Below are positions 12,531-24,903 of a stretch of 64,000 nucleotides of DNA, piece by piece (position 1 is the first letter of the stretch; the number at the start of each line of letters is the position of its first letter). The stretch spans positions 868,001-932,000 of the forward strand of contig JAGYXB010001062.1 of the NCBI GenBank assembly GCA_022495005.1, read 5' to 3'. Under the pieces are notes generated by a model. It made no database searches. It was not told where the DNA came from and worked only from the letters and a program-made list of their open reading frames with translations. The position numbers were made by a program, and so were the translations under genes. The DNA comes from Rhyacophila brunnea. Lineage: Eukaryota; Arthropoda; Insecta; Trichoptera; Rhyacophilidae.

Positions 12531-13894
12531 AATAGTATTACTAAACATAAAAAAAATCTTATTTTGGCACATGCATTCTTTATAAGAACCATGAGGTGTA
12601 TTTCAAAATAAAATATATTATAATGTGACAGTTATTGTCCAGTGACGATTGGGATAAAAATTCAACAGATAAAAATCAATAAGCGACAACAATATACGAT
12701 TTTCTCAATGTACCACAATGCCTATATTGAAGAAACTATGGTTTTATCTAGCTTTTTTATGAATAGACCATTATCTTATAGACGCAATGAATTTGCGTAT
12801 ATATTCGTTGGAGAGTTACAAAATACTTGCAGAACTTTGTTAGCATTCAAATTATCAATGAAAAGTTACAGACATAATTCATTCCGCAACTATATTCAGT
12901 ACGATAAAGTTTTCACATACCCCGGCCTCTCGCCCGCTCGTACAAAGTAAACTAATAGCCATTTATCTGATAAAGAAATCATTATTCAAAGGCTGGTATC
13001 TGCGGAGATATTTGTCAGAGAGTAAAGAGGCCCCACACCACGGAAAGTTTTCGCTTAAGTGTACGTGGCGTCGCGGCGCTCGCTCGACGTCTGACGTCTG
13101 CTGTATAAGGGAAGCGATTTCGAAAATTGATTGATTATGATGAAGCGGCCATTTTAAAAAGTTTTGCCAACTTTGCGACGCGTGGCTGCACCCTGACGGC
13201 GACAAAGCGGATAGCTGAACTTAGCAGAATAAACTATTTTTTAAATCTTTCTTTGCTCAATAACGATAATAATTATGAAAGGGTTATAAAAAATGTAATT
13301 TTCACCTGTGTAGTGTGTAATACCGTTTAGGAAATATCCACTAATCCACTCATCTCGACACCCTTTCAGGAGTATAACGTGACATAACGAACTCTTAAAT
13401 TTGAAAGCAATTTGGGAATAAAGTTCAAAATGCCCTCGTTGTGAATAGGATTTTGGAAAGAAATTCTGGATCATCCTTCTCCAATTTTCCCTTTCCTCTG
13501 CAAGCCTTGTCGTGAATGCTTGCGGTTTCCCAGTAAATTCCTTCGCTCAGTCACTATACCTTCCACATCTGTGTTCACCCACTGCCACTTATGTTATTAT
13601 AAGTATAGGTAAATAAAGTGCTCAGGAAGAAGACGGGATTGTAATGTATATGGTCGGTTATTCAAAGGTGAATGTATATATTTTGTACTTATTGCATTTT
13701 TTAAATATTTAAATCTACCGATACTAACCGAGCACCATTAAACTTATATTATGTATACCTAAATGTAAATATATTGTATAATGTATATGTAAAAATGCCA
13801 TTAATGATACCAATTTTGAATGTTGTATGCGTCGCATATCTTTTTAGTGTTCTGGGCGCTAAAACACCTACCTCCGCTTCTGCGTGGTACAATT
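12531..13894. other. No gene seen
   Basis: A 102-codon ORF (12642-12950) lacks any family signature. 13021-13110 is a short GC-rich, CpG-rich patch of unknown role. Confidence 0.55.
13440..13560 (-). mobile_element. Possible non-LTR tail fragment
   Basis: On the minus strand a frame reads AFTTRLAEERENWRRMIQNF, resembling the D-R-x-x-W-R segment of RTE tails. Isolated and weak. Confidence 0.3.
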
Positions 13895-14350
13895 ATGCTA
13901 GAAGCACATTAACATCACGTCATGTGAGCTCACGTGCTAAAACCAACAGAAGATTAAATAATAATACCTGACAACATAGAAAAACACTCTGTTAATTATT
14001 TGTCATTTGTAACTCTTTTCCAATCCACTAAAAACAAAGATACATATTATTACATCAGAGCACGTGATTCGAAAATGTGTAAATTTTCATAAAATAAAAA
14101 AAACCTTCTATCACACGTGACGTTGGTGGTGTGGCGTGATACACGTGAAGTGGACTTAGTGTAGTTCTGATAAAATTTGGCAGATATGACAATATTTGTT
14201 TTCGGCTTTAAATGAGCTACGGGATGGGAGCACCAGTCTGATAATATTTTTCACCAATTAAAACAACATTGCACACTTTTTACCCATGCTACGAGGTTAC
14301 CGTGATCTAGCGTACGCTCACGTGACGCGATCGCAATGTGTTTCTAGCAT
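13895..14350 (+). mobile_element. MITE-like long inverted repeat
   Basis: ATGCTAGAAGCACATT followed by CACGTCATGTGAGC (13897-13940) is inverted at 14296-14345 (CACGTGACGCG and AATGTGTTTCTAGCAT). True ends and target duplication were not found. A 65-codon ORF at 13774-13971 overlaps the left arm and is probably spurious. Confidence 0.55.
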
Positions 14351-15147
14351 TCGTTGTAAATAAGTGCACCAATAATAACTACCTACCACATGCATTCATT
14401 CACTTGCAATAAAATGTTTTCGTGCGCTACTTGTACCGCCTTATTAATGTTATTATCAGCTCCATTTAGTCTACAAACAGATGACTGGTGGTAAGTAGGG
14501 GTATATTAAAATTTAAAATATCCCGCGCGATTTTCCGCGTTCCAAAATCAAATCACCCCTCAAACTCAAACAGCCTAGTCTCCCTCTCGATTGTAGACTC
14601 TTACGTAGTCTGATCCCTTTGTGTTTCAAGTGTCCAAATTAAACATGACTAATTGATCGCAGAGTTTCGCTGAGCAAACCGATCCTTTATACAACAAGGA
14701 GACAAATCTCGGGTAAGACGATACTTCTCCATGAATCAGCGTATTTCTGCTAATTTAGGAAAGCCTGGGGGCATCTCTCTTGTTTGTCGTCTTGCAAAGC
14801 TACGCGATATACCGTTTCAAGCCGGTTCAAACCGGTAAATTCAATGATTCAATTGAGTTAGATTAGTTAGATCTTAATTATGTATTTACAAGATCTAGTA
14901 TATGACGGTAAGTAATGTAATTATTGCACTTAACAGACGTATCTTGGATTATAATTATTGAAGTATATTATTACACGTCAAAGTTTAATGGCTCCCTGTA
15001 ACTAAAGTTTTATTAATACGACATACTGATCAATTATTAGTTAATCTCCTTATTTTTTATGTTTCGTATAAGAAACCACCGAATGTATTAACAAAGCTAG
15101 TCATGGATTATGCATAAAAAACTAGATATTATAACATATTATTAAGT
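14351..15147. other. No gene seen
   Basis: AT-rich, no coding signal recognised. Confidence 0.6.
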
Positions 15148-15534
15148 CAGTGGTTAACTTTCAAAACTGGACATGTCCCATATATGCCGAAAATGAGTTA
15201 TTATCGGAATATCATTCTATAACCTCATACACACTTTGTTGACTTTCAAAAATAGCCACAAAACACCAATTTCATAATATTGAAAAGAGGGTTCAAAGGG
15301 TAGGTTGACATTCAAATAGGGACACGTCCAACGTTGTTGACATTCGAAATGAGACATGTCACTTTCAGGTAATGGCGGGACTGTATTGAGTCACGTGACC
15401 AAGTATGTTGTCATACAATCTGACAGTTTGGTTTTTGTCGCGGGCGTGTTTTTGCTCTGTGTTTTTATTTGAAAAGTTCATTTATCACTGAGGAGTGAAT
15501 AGTGGACATGTCCAGTTTTGAAAAATAACCACTG
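15148..15534 (+). mobile_element. MITE with TIRs and repeated subterminal motifs
   Basis: CAGTGGTTAACTTTCAAAAC continues into GGACATGTCC, and the right end is its complement with small changes. Inside, GTTGAC-ATTC-AAA units (near 15238, 15303, 15337) repeat part of the end. No convincing target duplication (AAGT at most). Confidence 0.75.
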
Positions 15535-16221
15535 AAGTGTTTGGGCCATTTATGGTCGCGCTAATATCATACAAATATCTTACCTACCTCCCACAATCAT
15601 TGTAGTGCGTCCAGGTATGTTATAAATAATTCAGTCATTATTCGACATTATTGGGACACATGTTTACCAGTTACCTGTCGAGATTTCATTACCAGCATAA
15701 GTTTTAAGCGTCGATCGCCACCACACAAGGCGACTCAACATTATGTTATCGTTAGGTCTTCGTTACCTGTTAGGTAAGGTAATCTGTTAGAGTTTGGGCG
15801 AACATCGCGTCAACCATCTATCATAAACTCATCTTCATCCCAAGACAATGTAACTGTGAGAGTGATAATACTAGTGGATGAGTACAGGAACACGGAGCCA
15901 GCCCAGCGCACACCCCTTCAATCATCATCATTAAAGATTAGTGCTTGGCTTGAATCCCTGTATAACCCCCCCCCCCCCTTTTATCCAAATCATCCCCTTC
16001 CTACAGTCCACTAAAAAGCGCCGCCATTAAGATATGCCTTAGTCTATAAAAGTATGACAAATCGAATTTATTAAATAGTTATATTTAATGTCACCATTCT
16101 TGACATCAGAACTAGAGGGTTTCACGAACATTCGAAAATGTCCATGACGTATAGGTATTTGTGTTAAGTATTCTCCAATATTACTGTATTATTTGGAGTC
16201 CTAACAGGTCCGTCCATATAA
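15535..16221. other. No gene seen
   Basis: Holds the C13 run. Otherwise nothing recognised. Confidence 0.6.
15966..15978. repeat. C13 homopolymer
   Basis: Thirteen consecutive C. The length is prone to sequencing error. Confidence 0.9.
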
Positions 16222-16510
16222 TGAAGTTGGATCGAGTCGACAATAGATTTCTTCAATTTTTGTATGAATTCTTTCCTTATGATAATGATACTTAATAAAA
16301 AAGAATTTTCCGACTCATTTTCTTCTGGGTCTGCTACCAATGCAATCTTTGTCCATCCGAAGAGTTATTGTTCATTTAAAGCTTTTCTTTTTACTTTTTC
16401 GTTGGTTCGTTTTCAATCTGTCTATACTAGTCAGTATTAATTTTCATGTTCTCATCAATATCACTCGTAACTTTACAGTCTTTGTGCTGTCATATGACCT
16501 CCCAAGTTTC
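16222..16510 (+). mobile_element. Second copy of the 52389 non-LTR tail
   Basis: AAGTTGGATCGAGTCGACAA to AATATCACTCGTAAC matches 52398-52655 with indels. The family appears to resume at 17060 (GATGTGATGTTTCATGACGC, compare 52688) and runs to about 17210, so something entered between. Confidence 0.7.
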
Positions 16511-16618
16511 AGAGTATGTTATACCTACCAAACTTTGTAAGTTAATAATGGTTAATAAACAATAACCATGCAATATGATGCAATACCTAAAGAAATATTC
16601 TAACTTTATAAACACAAG

Positions 16619-16855
16619 TGTTGGCCAGCAGTCACTCATAGACTACTAGTCCACGCCCGGATACCATACACAAGAAGTGAATAAACTAATTTAAATTATG
16701 TATCACCGAAATGTATAAAAAGGGGCACGCGCCTCGCGCTCTTGTCTATTATATTTCCTTGTAACGCGTATTTCTGGTCCGCTGTAATTCCGTTGAATAA
16801 ACTTTAACGTTATAACTGTTTGTTTCCCAATTATCTTCTCGCCATCAAGTCTAAA
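16619..16855 (+). repeat. Possible solo LTR
   Basis: Starts TGTTGGCCAGCAG and contains the TATA-like GTATAAAAAGGGGC at about 16711 and AATAAA about 85 bp later, ending near TCTAAACA. This is the layout of an LTR promoter and poly(A) signal, and it interrupts a LINE match (16222-16510 and 17060-17210). No clear target duplication and no second LTR were found. Confidence 0.4.
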
Positions 16856-17349
16856 CACATCTCAGAGGTAAATCACCTGACAATTACCTTCAAGACGGCT
16901 TAAACGAAGCAGCTTTGAATACTACTCATGAGCCGCACAGAAATCTTGTCTTTGGTAAGGAGACAAAAGAAGGAGAACGCCATCATACCATCGCAGGTTC
17001 CGTTCAACACAGGTCACCTGATTCCTTTGCCTTCTTCCCTGGGGGACAACAGTGCAATGCCATATCCGATGTGATGTTTCATGACGCTGTATAATGTAGG
17101 TATATCTTGCAATTAACCTAATTAATTATTGAAGGTTGATATTATATTTGCCTTTAATTACTTATTTTTTCTGGATGTCCTAAATAGGTATGCAATACCT
17201 ATCTTGTACTATGGCTCATTACTCATTAGTGAATAAAAAACTGTAATGTCATGTACCTACTGTAATCTGTGTAATCAAAATGGCGGTTTTACACAAGATT
17301 TTCTTTCAATTATCAAATACTTATTTAAAAGGGTACATAACTTTGACAT

Positions 17350-17670
17350 CAGGGGCGGCTCTACCTTAAGGGTTCGTAGGGACCATCCCCACATCATTAT
17401 TTTGTAAAAAACATACATCCGATATTTTTATCATTGTCATAATATACCTACTTAAAACGCTCGATGTATGTCGTTGTTCAAAACTTTTAGGTGTAACGAC
17501 ACAGATAATCATATTGTTTATTCTGAAAAATTACTCATTTCCGCATTAATGAAATCATATTATTATAAGTAGCTTGGTACATAATTTAAAAATGAGAAAG
17601 TTTGTATGTATGTATATTTCATAATTAACGGCTAAACCCCACCACCTAGAAAGTCGTCGAGCCGCCACTG
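17350..17670 (+). mobile_element. hAT-type MITE
   Basis: The ends are CAGGGGCGGCTC and GAGCCGCCACTG, with an exact 8-bp duplication TTTGACAT (17342-17349, 17671-17678). 321 bp, non-coding. Confidence 0.9.
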
Positions 17671-19429
17671 TTTGACATGGTCACAAACTATTGTTTAAAA
17701 TCATTAAACCTAATTTTCATAGTGTTTGTATTCTTTTACGATTAATTGGTTACAATAGTATATTGATACGTGAAGACTACTTTTTCCTTAGTGCAAATCA
17801 ATCATTTGAGTGTTGTTGTTGATTTGTGAATATCATCCATTTCCGATGTGACGAACATCTTTTTAAATGTTGTCAGCGCTTTGTGAAAACAGTCTATTCA
17901 ATTGTGCGAATATATATTCCCCTTTTTTTAATTATATTAGATCCATATAACTCTTACCGCAAATCATTCGTACTACATATTTTATATTATAACGAATACA
18001 CTGAAATTTATATAGATTCCCGGCTATATTCCTAAGAAATTAAGTGAAACATTATTAAAGGTTAAATATTATATTTAATGATATCAGCATAATACAATAT
18101 AATATATTTGTCCGAAAATGATTTTTCTACCATTTCTTATGCAAGACTCTGTTATCGGAGGCCCGACCATAAGTTTTCCATAACTCTATCGAAGCGCAAT
18201 CGGCAATGGCCAATATTATGCATCCGACAAGACAGAAATGTTCATACGCCCAGCGATTTTTCGGTCTTGCGTTCATTTTATTGTAAAATTGCAAAAATCC
18301 CTATATGAACTGCAGCAGGAAATTGCATAATGTCCCATCCAGTTACACACGTGAATGCACATAGTCCAACTTGGCGCGGTTTTCGTTTTAAATGAGATTT
18401 CTCATACATTTTCAAAGGTTCGCTGATTTATTGCCACCGTACTACGTGGTCTACGGTTCACTTTTATTTTGCCACATTGAAGAGACTGCGATCTAAAAAT
18501 AAGACAATAATGCTATCAATGTATTATACATTTAGAATACTCGTCGAACTAATAAAGTCTTTTAGCTTTTTCAGTTCATTTAGATTTTTGTACAATCTAT
18601 AATACACAATGTATAATTATTATATATAATAATATTGAATATCCAATATCATTATATCACAGTAAGTATTATCACAGCCATAAAAAATGCACGCGTGAAT
18701 CAAAAAGGTTCATAAGGTTCTGAATTTTCACGCGACAATTGGACGTGCAATATCTGCGCTTGCGAAGTAAAACGATAGTAGCGAACTTGCCGGTAAAAAA
18801 CGAACTACACCGCGCAGAGACTCATTTTAAGGTTAACCGATTTTCACGACCTGTCAAATAATACCGTAAAATTACAACATCGCGTCTCGCTTACTCATGA
18901 AGAATGAGATTGGCGAGACAGTCAGCACTTTTACGTGTAAACAGTTATTATCGCGATAGTTTAAAATACACACTATTGGTACAAGACATTCATGGATGGA
19001 TACACAGGCGCTATTATGATAATATATTGAAATAATATCTACAATCTACGACAATCTAAGAAAAACTGATTTCTTAATCCATGTTAGTTAATTTAATATT
19101 ACTTTCCTTTATATTTTATTCATAATTTAATCTGTATAAATTTTGAATGACAATAAAACCTTTGAGAATAGATGGAATTAGAAGTCCATTAAGAATGCAA
19201 GCACACTCTGAGACACTGCACTTAAATCAAAATCGATTAAAACAGTGGTTCGCAAAGTTTCTCGTAGATACGATAACGTTACTTATTTATAAAAATCATA
19301 AACACTATTACTATACATACCGCTTTTAGGTTCATTCAATATTTTTTAAAAGGTCCCTTATTGTAATATGGAGTGAATTCCTTATATAAGAAAGTGAATC
19401 TAACAATATCGCATTACAGATTCTCATTG

Positions 19430-19690
19430 ACATCCCTAGACAAAATGCCGACCCAATTTTTTTATACAGTACCTACTTTTTTATTATCCTTTCATGACTC
19501 CAATGTCTAAGACACATTACTAATAAAATATATACCACCCAAATGCAGATATAAAAAATAAATAAACAATGTGATATAACTTACCCAAAGTCTGAGTCCA
19601 GTCTGAGGTCCTATTTGGATGATATTTCTGACACATTTGGTTTGTACCATTTAGCAATACACGGATTTATTATTTTCACTCAAACCATTA
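19430..19690 (+). mobile_element. Third, diverged copy of the 62480 hAT family
   Basis: CATCCCTAGACAAAATGCCG opens the match to 21009. The stretch CTGACACATTTGGTTTGTA near 19630 matches 21640-21660. Terminal bases have decayed and no duplication is visible. Confidence 0.6.
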
Positions 19691-20429
19691 TACAAACAAA
19701 ATAATTTCCCTTAGTCCTACACTATTAATTATTAATAGTCTCAACATTCCGTTCAAATAAAAAACTTTCCAGTCCTTTTTATTGCGAAGTCATTAACTAT
19801 GTCATCAAAATCTAATTAAAAGCCATTTTTACTTACAAATTTACTTAATAGACAATATTGCGAGTCTATTTAACCTTACATTATCACATAAAACACATAA
19901 ATAACAGCTGAGCTATCCACAGATCACAATACAATACAATTATTATGGTGCTTAGATTCTTCCAACATACTGTGCTATGAGAGAGGCTAATTGATACCAC
20001 AAGCTTTATTGTATCTATTGTTTTATTGTAATTTATTGAATAACCATTCGATCATGCACTTCGCAAAGAGGGCTTGCTGTTTGCATAAAATTGACTGGAT
20101 CAACATTCAACTCATTGTAGAATATCCCGGACTCATATATTATGTAGTAACTAACTGTGTTAAAGCCTAACAATTGTGTCGTTTGGTAGGTACCAAGTGC
20201 TGTCAATCATTCATTGGCATCCTGATGGTGCTACTGTACAGTAACGAGTCATGGCAACTTACGACGGCTCAGATCAACTGTACTGTAGGTACTATAGCCA
20301 TATTATTTTAATATCCGTATACTGAAATTCTAGAAGACGTGATGCTTGCGTAGGATATTGGATTTAAGAGTAACGAGGAACTCAGAAGGCAGACGATGTA
20401 GCCTTTCATTAAGTCCCGTTTACATGGTT

Positions 20430-20533
20430 CACTTTTGACGATCATCGCGGAGGAATCATCCGCAGTGACCCGTGTAAACGCACATTCATCAACGAATCAT
20501 CGAAATTGATCATCCGGAATCAAAAGTGAATGA
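20430..20533 (+). repeat. Imperfect inverted repeat, MITE-like
   Basis: GTTCACTTTTGACGATCAT at the left is mirrored by TGATCATCCGGAATCAAAAG TGAA at the right, with GTTTACA/TGTAAAC pairs inside. GC-richer than the flanks. Confidence 0.5.
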
Positions 20534-20904
20534 AGTTGAACTTGCGCACTGCGCCCCTGAGTACTGTCATCATATTTACATAAGTACGTCAACTGTCGTT
20601 TTGAATAATTAAAAACAAACCGGTTAAATAGATATTCCTGCAGTCCACATCATATTTGATATTAGGTACTGATTGCAGGGCTCTAAATGGACCGGAACGC
20701 ACTGGAGCGCCGTTCCGATTAATAAAATCTCGTAGGAAAATAATTAGACCGTCAGAGCTAGATCGGCCATAAAACAAAAAACCTAACACTTATTTTTTAT
20801 AAAATACTCATAAATTTAGATAACTATGTTAATATTTTCGTAAAATCATCGAGCGCTCCGGTTCGTAAAATTTTCCATTTCGAGCGCTAACTGATTGTAA
20901 TTGT

Positions 20905-20980
20905 AAAGAGGCTATCAAAAGACTGAAGCGCAGGAAAGCTCCTGGAGATGATGGCATCCATGCAGAATTTCTGCTGACTG
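20905..20980 (+). mobile_element. RT fragment (RTE-like)
   Basis: Reads EAIKRLKRRKAPGDDGIHAE, the K-A-P-G-x-D-G-I block of non-LTR RTs. Short relic. Confidence 0.6.
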
Positions 20981-21008
20981 AGCGCTGTATTGCCGTCCTT
21001 GTGTGACC

Positions 21009-21690
21009 AGTAACGTCCCTAGACAAAATGCCGCCCCTAGGCAGCGTCAAAATGCCGCCCCATTTTTTTACCATCCTTTCATTACTCCAATATCTAAGAA
21101 ATGTGTTGTATGAAGCATGGCCCCCTCATCCTGAAGCGGGCCCCATGTTAGGATCTTTGCCCCCCCTACCTATCGCTAAGGATAAAAGCAGTGTGACGCT
21201 CTACAGTAATGTTGTCCAAATGGTGGACGCGTTAAAATTGATGTGTATATTTAGTGTTTTTTTGTATATTTTAATACATACACTTGAATTGTGGAGTTTT
21301 TGAGTATCGCTACACAATTATAAATTGTATTGTGTAACCACATAATTTTAAATAATATCATTATTGAAGGAAAATAGCACCACAGGCGAATTTTTTGCTA
21401 TTAGAGCAAATTTGTGATAAGTGTTTATCTCACTTATCGAGCCCGAGCCCCAGGTTGGAGCCCTGTCAGCCACCCCCTTGTGGGGGCCATGGTTTGGATA
21501 CATTACTAATAAAATATACACCTACCACTAAGCTGAAACATACAAAATTAAATTTAGATATCAATAAATAAATATAATATTAGTTAGACACTTACCCAAA
21601 TCACCAGAGTCTGAGATGCCATTTAGTTGATATGTCTGACACATTTGGTTTGTATCATTTTGTAATACCTACGCAGATGTATTATTTTCA
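21009..21690 (+). mobile_element. hAT copy of the 62480 family, interrupted
   Basis: CAGTAACGTCCCTAGAC and the following 100 bp match the minus strand of the 62480 element. The match breaks at about 21112 and resumes at about 21489 (GGATACATTACTAATAAAAT). The intervening 375 bp start CATGGCCCCC and end GGGGGCCATG, so they may be a separate insertion. The 3' part, 21600-21690, matches 19590-19690. Confidence 0.65.
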
Positions 21691-21691
21691 C

Positions 21692-21710
21692 ACCTAACCT
21701 AACCTAACAC
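21692..21710 (-). repeat. Short TTAGG-like array
   Basis: Three CCTAA units on the plus strand (TTAGG on the minus) lie exactly at the broken end of the Jockey-like RT. TTAGG is the common arthropod telomere unit. Confidence 0.7.
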
Positions 21711-22570
21711 GGATCCTTGTGGGACTCCGGCTGTGGGTGTTTTTGTTGTGGATCTAATTCCGTTAAGTTTAACATTGAAGCTCCTATTCCGGAGAAAGGA
21801 GCTTATCATGTTAATCATAGCTATGTTGAGTCCTGATTCTGAGAGTTTAACTATACGACCTTTGATCCAGACCTTATCAAAGGCTTTAGCTATGTCTATA
21901 AAAAGTCCTGTTGTGAAGACTTTATAGTTAAATGATTTGATTATGTATTCGATAACCCAAGTAGTTCTGGTTGGTCGAATGTCCTGCTCTGAATCCGTGT
22001 TGGATTTCGGGGTTGAGGTCTACTTCATCGATCATGATTTGAAGTCTGCGTTTTATAACTCGCTCAAAGATTTTACTTAAGGTTGGCAAGAGGCTAATAG
22101 GTCTATGATTTTCTGGAGAAGTTAGGTCTTTGCCGGGTTTTGGAATAAGGACTATGTCCGCTACTTTCCAGGCTGCTGGAAAATATTGGAGTTCTAAACT
22201 GGCGTTGATTATCTGCGTAAGTATTTCTATACCTCTGTCTGGGAGGTTTTTGACGACTCTGTTTGTTAGACCGTCATTACCAGAGGATTTTCGATTATTA
22301 AGCCACTTAATGAGGCAACCGATTTCCGTGACCGTGGCCGACATTAGAGGATTTGGCGGAGTATCTGACCTCTTATTGTAGATATCCCTGGCTTTCCTGG
22401 TGATTTGTCTGACATGATTAACTATTTCCGAATTGTTCCTATCTATTGTGTTAGGAGAAAATTGTTTGGCTATGCTGATTGCAAATGCTTCAGCTTTATC
22501 TATAGGTGAGTATACCGGGCCATTAGGTTCCTGGATATATGTTATCTTCTGCTTGGTCTGTCTAATAGTC
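21709..22570 (-). pseudogene. Jockey/I-type reverse transcriptase remnant
   Basis: On the minus strand: a segment ending KARDIYNKRSDTPPNP, then 22344-21928 with SGNDGLTNRVVKNLP, FPAAWKVADIVLIPKPGKDL, ENHRPISLLPTLSKIFERVI and EIQHGFRAGHSTNQ. After a frameshift it continues with TGLFIDIAKAFDKVWIKG (the first catalytic Asp block, F-D-K-V-W) to the V-P-Q-G-S block, where it stops short of the YADD box. The break abuts TTAGG repeats at 21694-21710. Confidence 0.85.
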
Positions 22571-23420
22571 TAAGGTAAAATATATCAATATGTTGATACT
22601 TTACGAAAAAATAATTTTTAACTTTTCATTGTCTACTGTCAAATTTTCAATAAAATAATGTTTTATTTGGGGGGCGGCAATTTTAAGCGGCCACCTTTTT
22701 TACGTGTCCCTGCTATCTGTCCTGCCTGTTCTTCGAGCCTATTGGATTCAGGTTTCCTGGAAAAACGCTAAAAACTATCCTCAGGATGTATATGGCAGGC
22801 ATGACCTGGGAAGAAGACTGGCAAGTGACAGATTCTTAGACGGGCCAAGTGGTGTCCAATATGCTCCAACTAACAAGCGAATATAAACTAATAATTAAGA
22901 TTATTTTGATCCTTAGATTATTTATATAAAATAAATAAACGAAATCAATCTAACAATACGAGAGAGATAAAGTTTCACCACAATAATTAATCGCAGTTAA
23001 TTATTTTCAAAAACACACGTCATGCACCCCAGCATTATTCCCGATGTTCAGAATAGCGCAGCTAAATATTTTGTCTGCGCCAGGGTAGGATCAGGTGATG
23101 GCATTAAGTTTGTTTTAGTCGTCTGTTTGCGTTGCATTTGTCTTGCACTTTCATCGACTGAGATGAATGAAGGCAATTTATATCTGCCAGCTCTACTTAC
23201 CTTAACTGCAGGGCTGTACTATTTATTACTGTTACAATTTTATTTTGTAATTTTTATTCAAGATGGCAGATCATTAACCATGTCAAAATAGTGACATATT
23301 CATTTCTTTTCATTTTTGTTTTCTCCTAACTACATGTTAACTGTTACTATACGTACCTAGATACCTAACTTCGCCTCCCACTTGGTGCATTTCGAGTTGT
23401 TGACGAGAAGTTGTCACATG
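22571..23420. other. No gene seen
   Basis: GGGGGGCGGCAATTTTAAGC to ACGTGTCCCTG near 22670-22710 looks like a transposon end. An 89-codon ORF at 23022-23291 has no recognisable family. Confidence 0.5.
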
Positions 23421-23470
23421 CAGGGGCGCGCCAAGCGGGGTGTTGGGGGTGCGCAGCACCCGGGAGGCAG
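23421..23470 (+). mobile_element. Truncated hAT-like end
   Basis: CAGGGGCGCGCCAAGCGGGG resembles hAT ends such as the one at 17350. A SINE lies immediately to the right and no partner end was found. Confidence 0.35.
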
Positions 23471-23520
23471 GATTCAAAAGGTGGCAAAATACACAGGAAA
23501 TACATTGTATAATACTTTTT

Positions 23521-23727
23521 TTTTTCGACCATGTCCGATCCTGATAGGATCATATGGGCCTCCACAGAGTGGAGGTTTGTATTGACAGATTTTTTTTTAC
23601 GAGAAATGGATGTCAGCCACTTGCTCAACCTATTAGGTCCATACCCTGACACACACAAATTGAAAAACGAACCTGGGACCCACGGCTTTATAGTCCAACG
23701 CTTATGCCGCGCGGCCACCGTGGGCGT
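23521..23727 (-). mobile_element. tRNA-derived SINE copy
   Basis: Reverse orientation of the 27506 element: a T-rich tail, CCACTTGCTCAACCTATTAG, then the tRNA-like head with AACCTGGGACC and GCGCGGCCACCGTGGGCG. Confidence 0.82.
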
Positions 23728-24070
23728 GATACTTACCTATTATTTATTATTAAAAATATAATATGGTCAATCCAATTACTTAAACTGAATCTAATACTGA
23801 AATATAATATAAATAACCTACTTATATGTGTATTATACTACCAAAAGGTGACATTTATTAAGGGACAATTGGAAGAATTAACATAAAATATATTATTATA
23901 TAAAGAGGTATAGAATAATAGTGAAAATTGTGAGTCATAGCATAACTGATGATTAAGTCATTTGGTGGCTAACACCGCGACTGGCGCGTTAGCGTAAGTT
24001 GGCCATTAGATATAAATAACATGATCTTTAAATGTGGTAATTTAAATTAAATGTGGTAAAGTTTAAATGA

Positions 24071-24220
24071 TTTTTTTTTTACTTTTCCCGATCCTAAGAT
24101 GAAGGCCTCCACAGAATGGAGGTTGTATTAAGAGTTTTGTTTTTTTTTACGAGAATTTGCCAGATCAGGAACCCACGACATTATAAACCGACGCGGTAAC
24201 CGCTCAGCCATCGTGGGCGT
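24071..24220 (-). mobile_element. tRNA-derived SINE copy, body shortened
   Basis: T-rich tail, GGCCTCCACAGAATGGAGG, then the tRNA-like head (GGAACCCACGACATTATAA, CAGCCATCGTGGGCG). The middle of the body is deleted. Confidence 0.75.
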
Positions 24221-24326
24221 CAAAATAAATTCATACAAATATCAAATATTCAACCAAGAGCCAACTTGAAGTTATATTATGTTACCTACAGTAATAAGTA
24301 TCTAAATACTGATTAATCTCTCTTAA

Positions 24327-24431
24327 TCCTTACAGCGCTGACGGCACAGCTGTTGTGTCCTCATTAGGTGGCCATTAGATATAATTAGCATGTTATTTAA
24401 ATTGGTAAATAAATGTTCCGCAGTGAAGCGA
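24327..24431 (+). mobile_element. TTAA-target MITE (family B)
   Basis: TTAA at 24323-24326 and 24432-24435. Starts TCCTTACAGCGCTGACGG and ends TTCCGCAGTGAAGCGA, with an inner GGCCATTAGATATAATTAGC. A further relaxed copy is at about 23980-24065. Confidence 0.75.
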
Positions 24432-24903
24432 TTAAAGGAACGTATAAATTTGGAGATTTCTTTAAACTTTTAAATTTCTTTAATAATAATTGTATGATTA
24501 TGATAAACTGTAGGCCCAAATTACCCGAATGCAGGCCTGCTTGATGCGGTATGCACCTTAAATTTAAAGCAAGCAATTCGTAAACGCAGCTCTGAATATG
24601 AAATGATTATTAAATGAGATAGGTGAAATGCAATTCTGCAAACATTTTACCTATTTTAAATTGCCATTGTTCTTTGTATGCATAAACCAAATGATGTTGA
24701 AACCTTCTCATTATTCCTTCATAAACTTTTCAGAAAATTATCTCACATAGGTGCTGACAAATTTCAATAATACTATTTTTTACGCAATCGATTCTTGATT
24801 TAGCATGACATATTATGGAAAATTTATTCCTCAGATAATACAAAATGGAAAACAACAATGAAGATAATCAAAACAGTATCATATCTGGTGTGAAGATCCA
24901 GGG

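Larger units (their letters stand above)
17671..20904. other. No gene seen
   Basis: Only the hAT copy at 19430 and the inverted repeat at 20430 stand out. 18690-18960 is GC-richer but unassigned. Confidence 0.55.

Noticed and set aside
12642..12950. 102-codon protein gene
   Set aside because: No domain, no splice context and AT-driven composition; it is compatible with a chance ORF.
13774..13971. Small secreted protein (hydrophobic N-terminus)
   Set aside because: It looks like a signal peptide but overlaps one arm of an inverted repeat and has no neighbouring exon.
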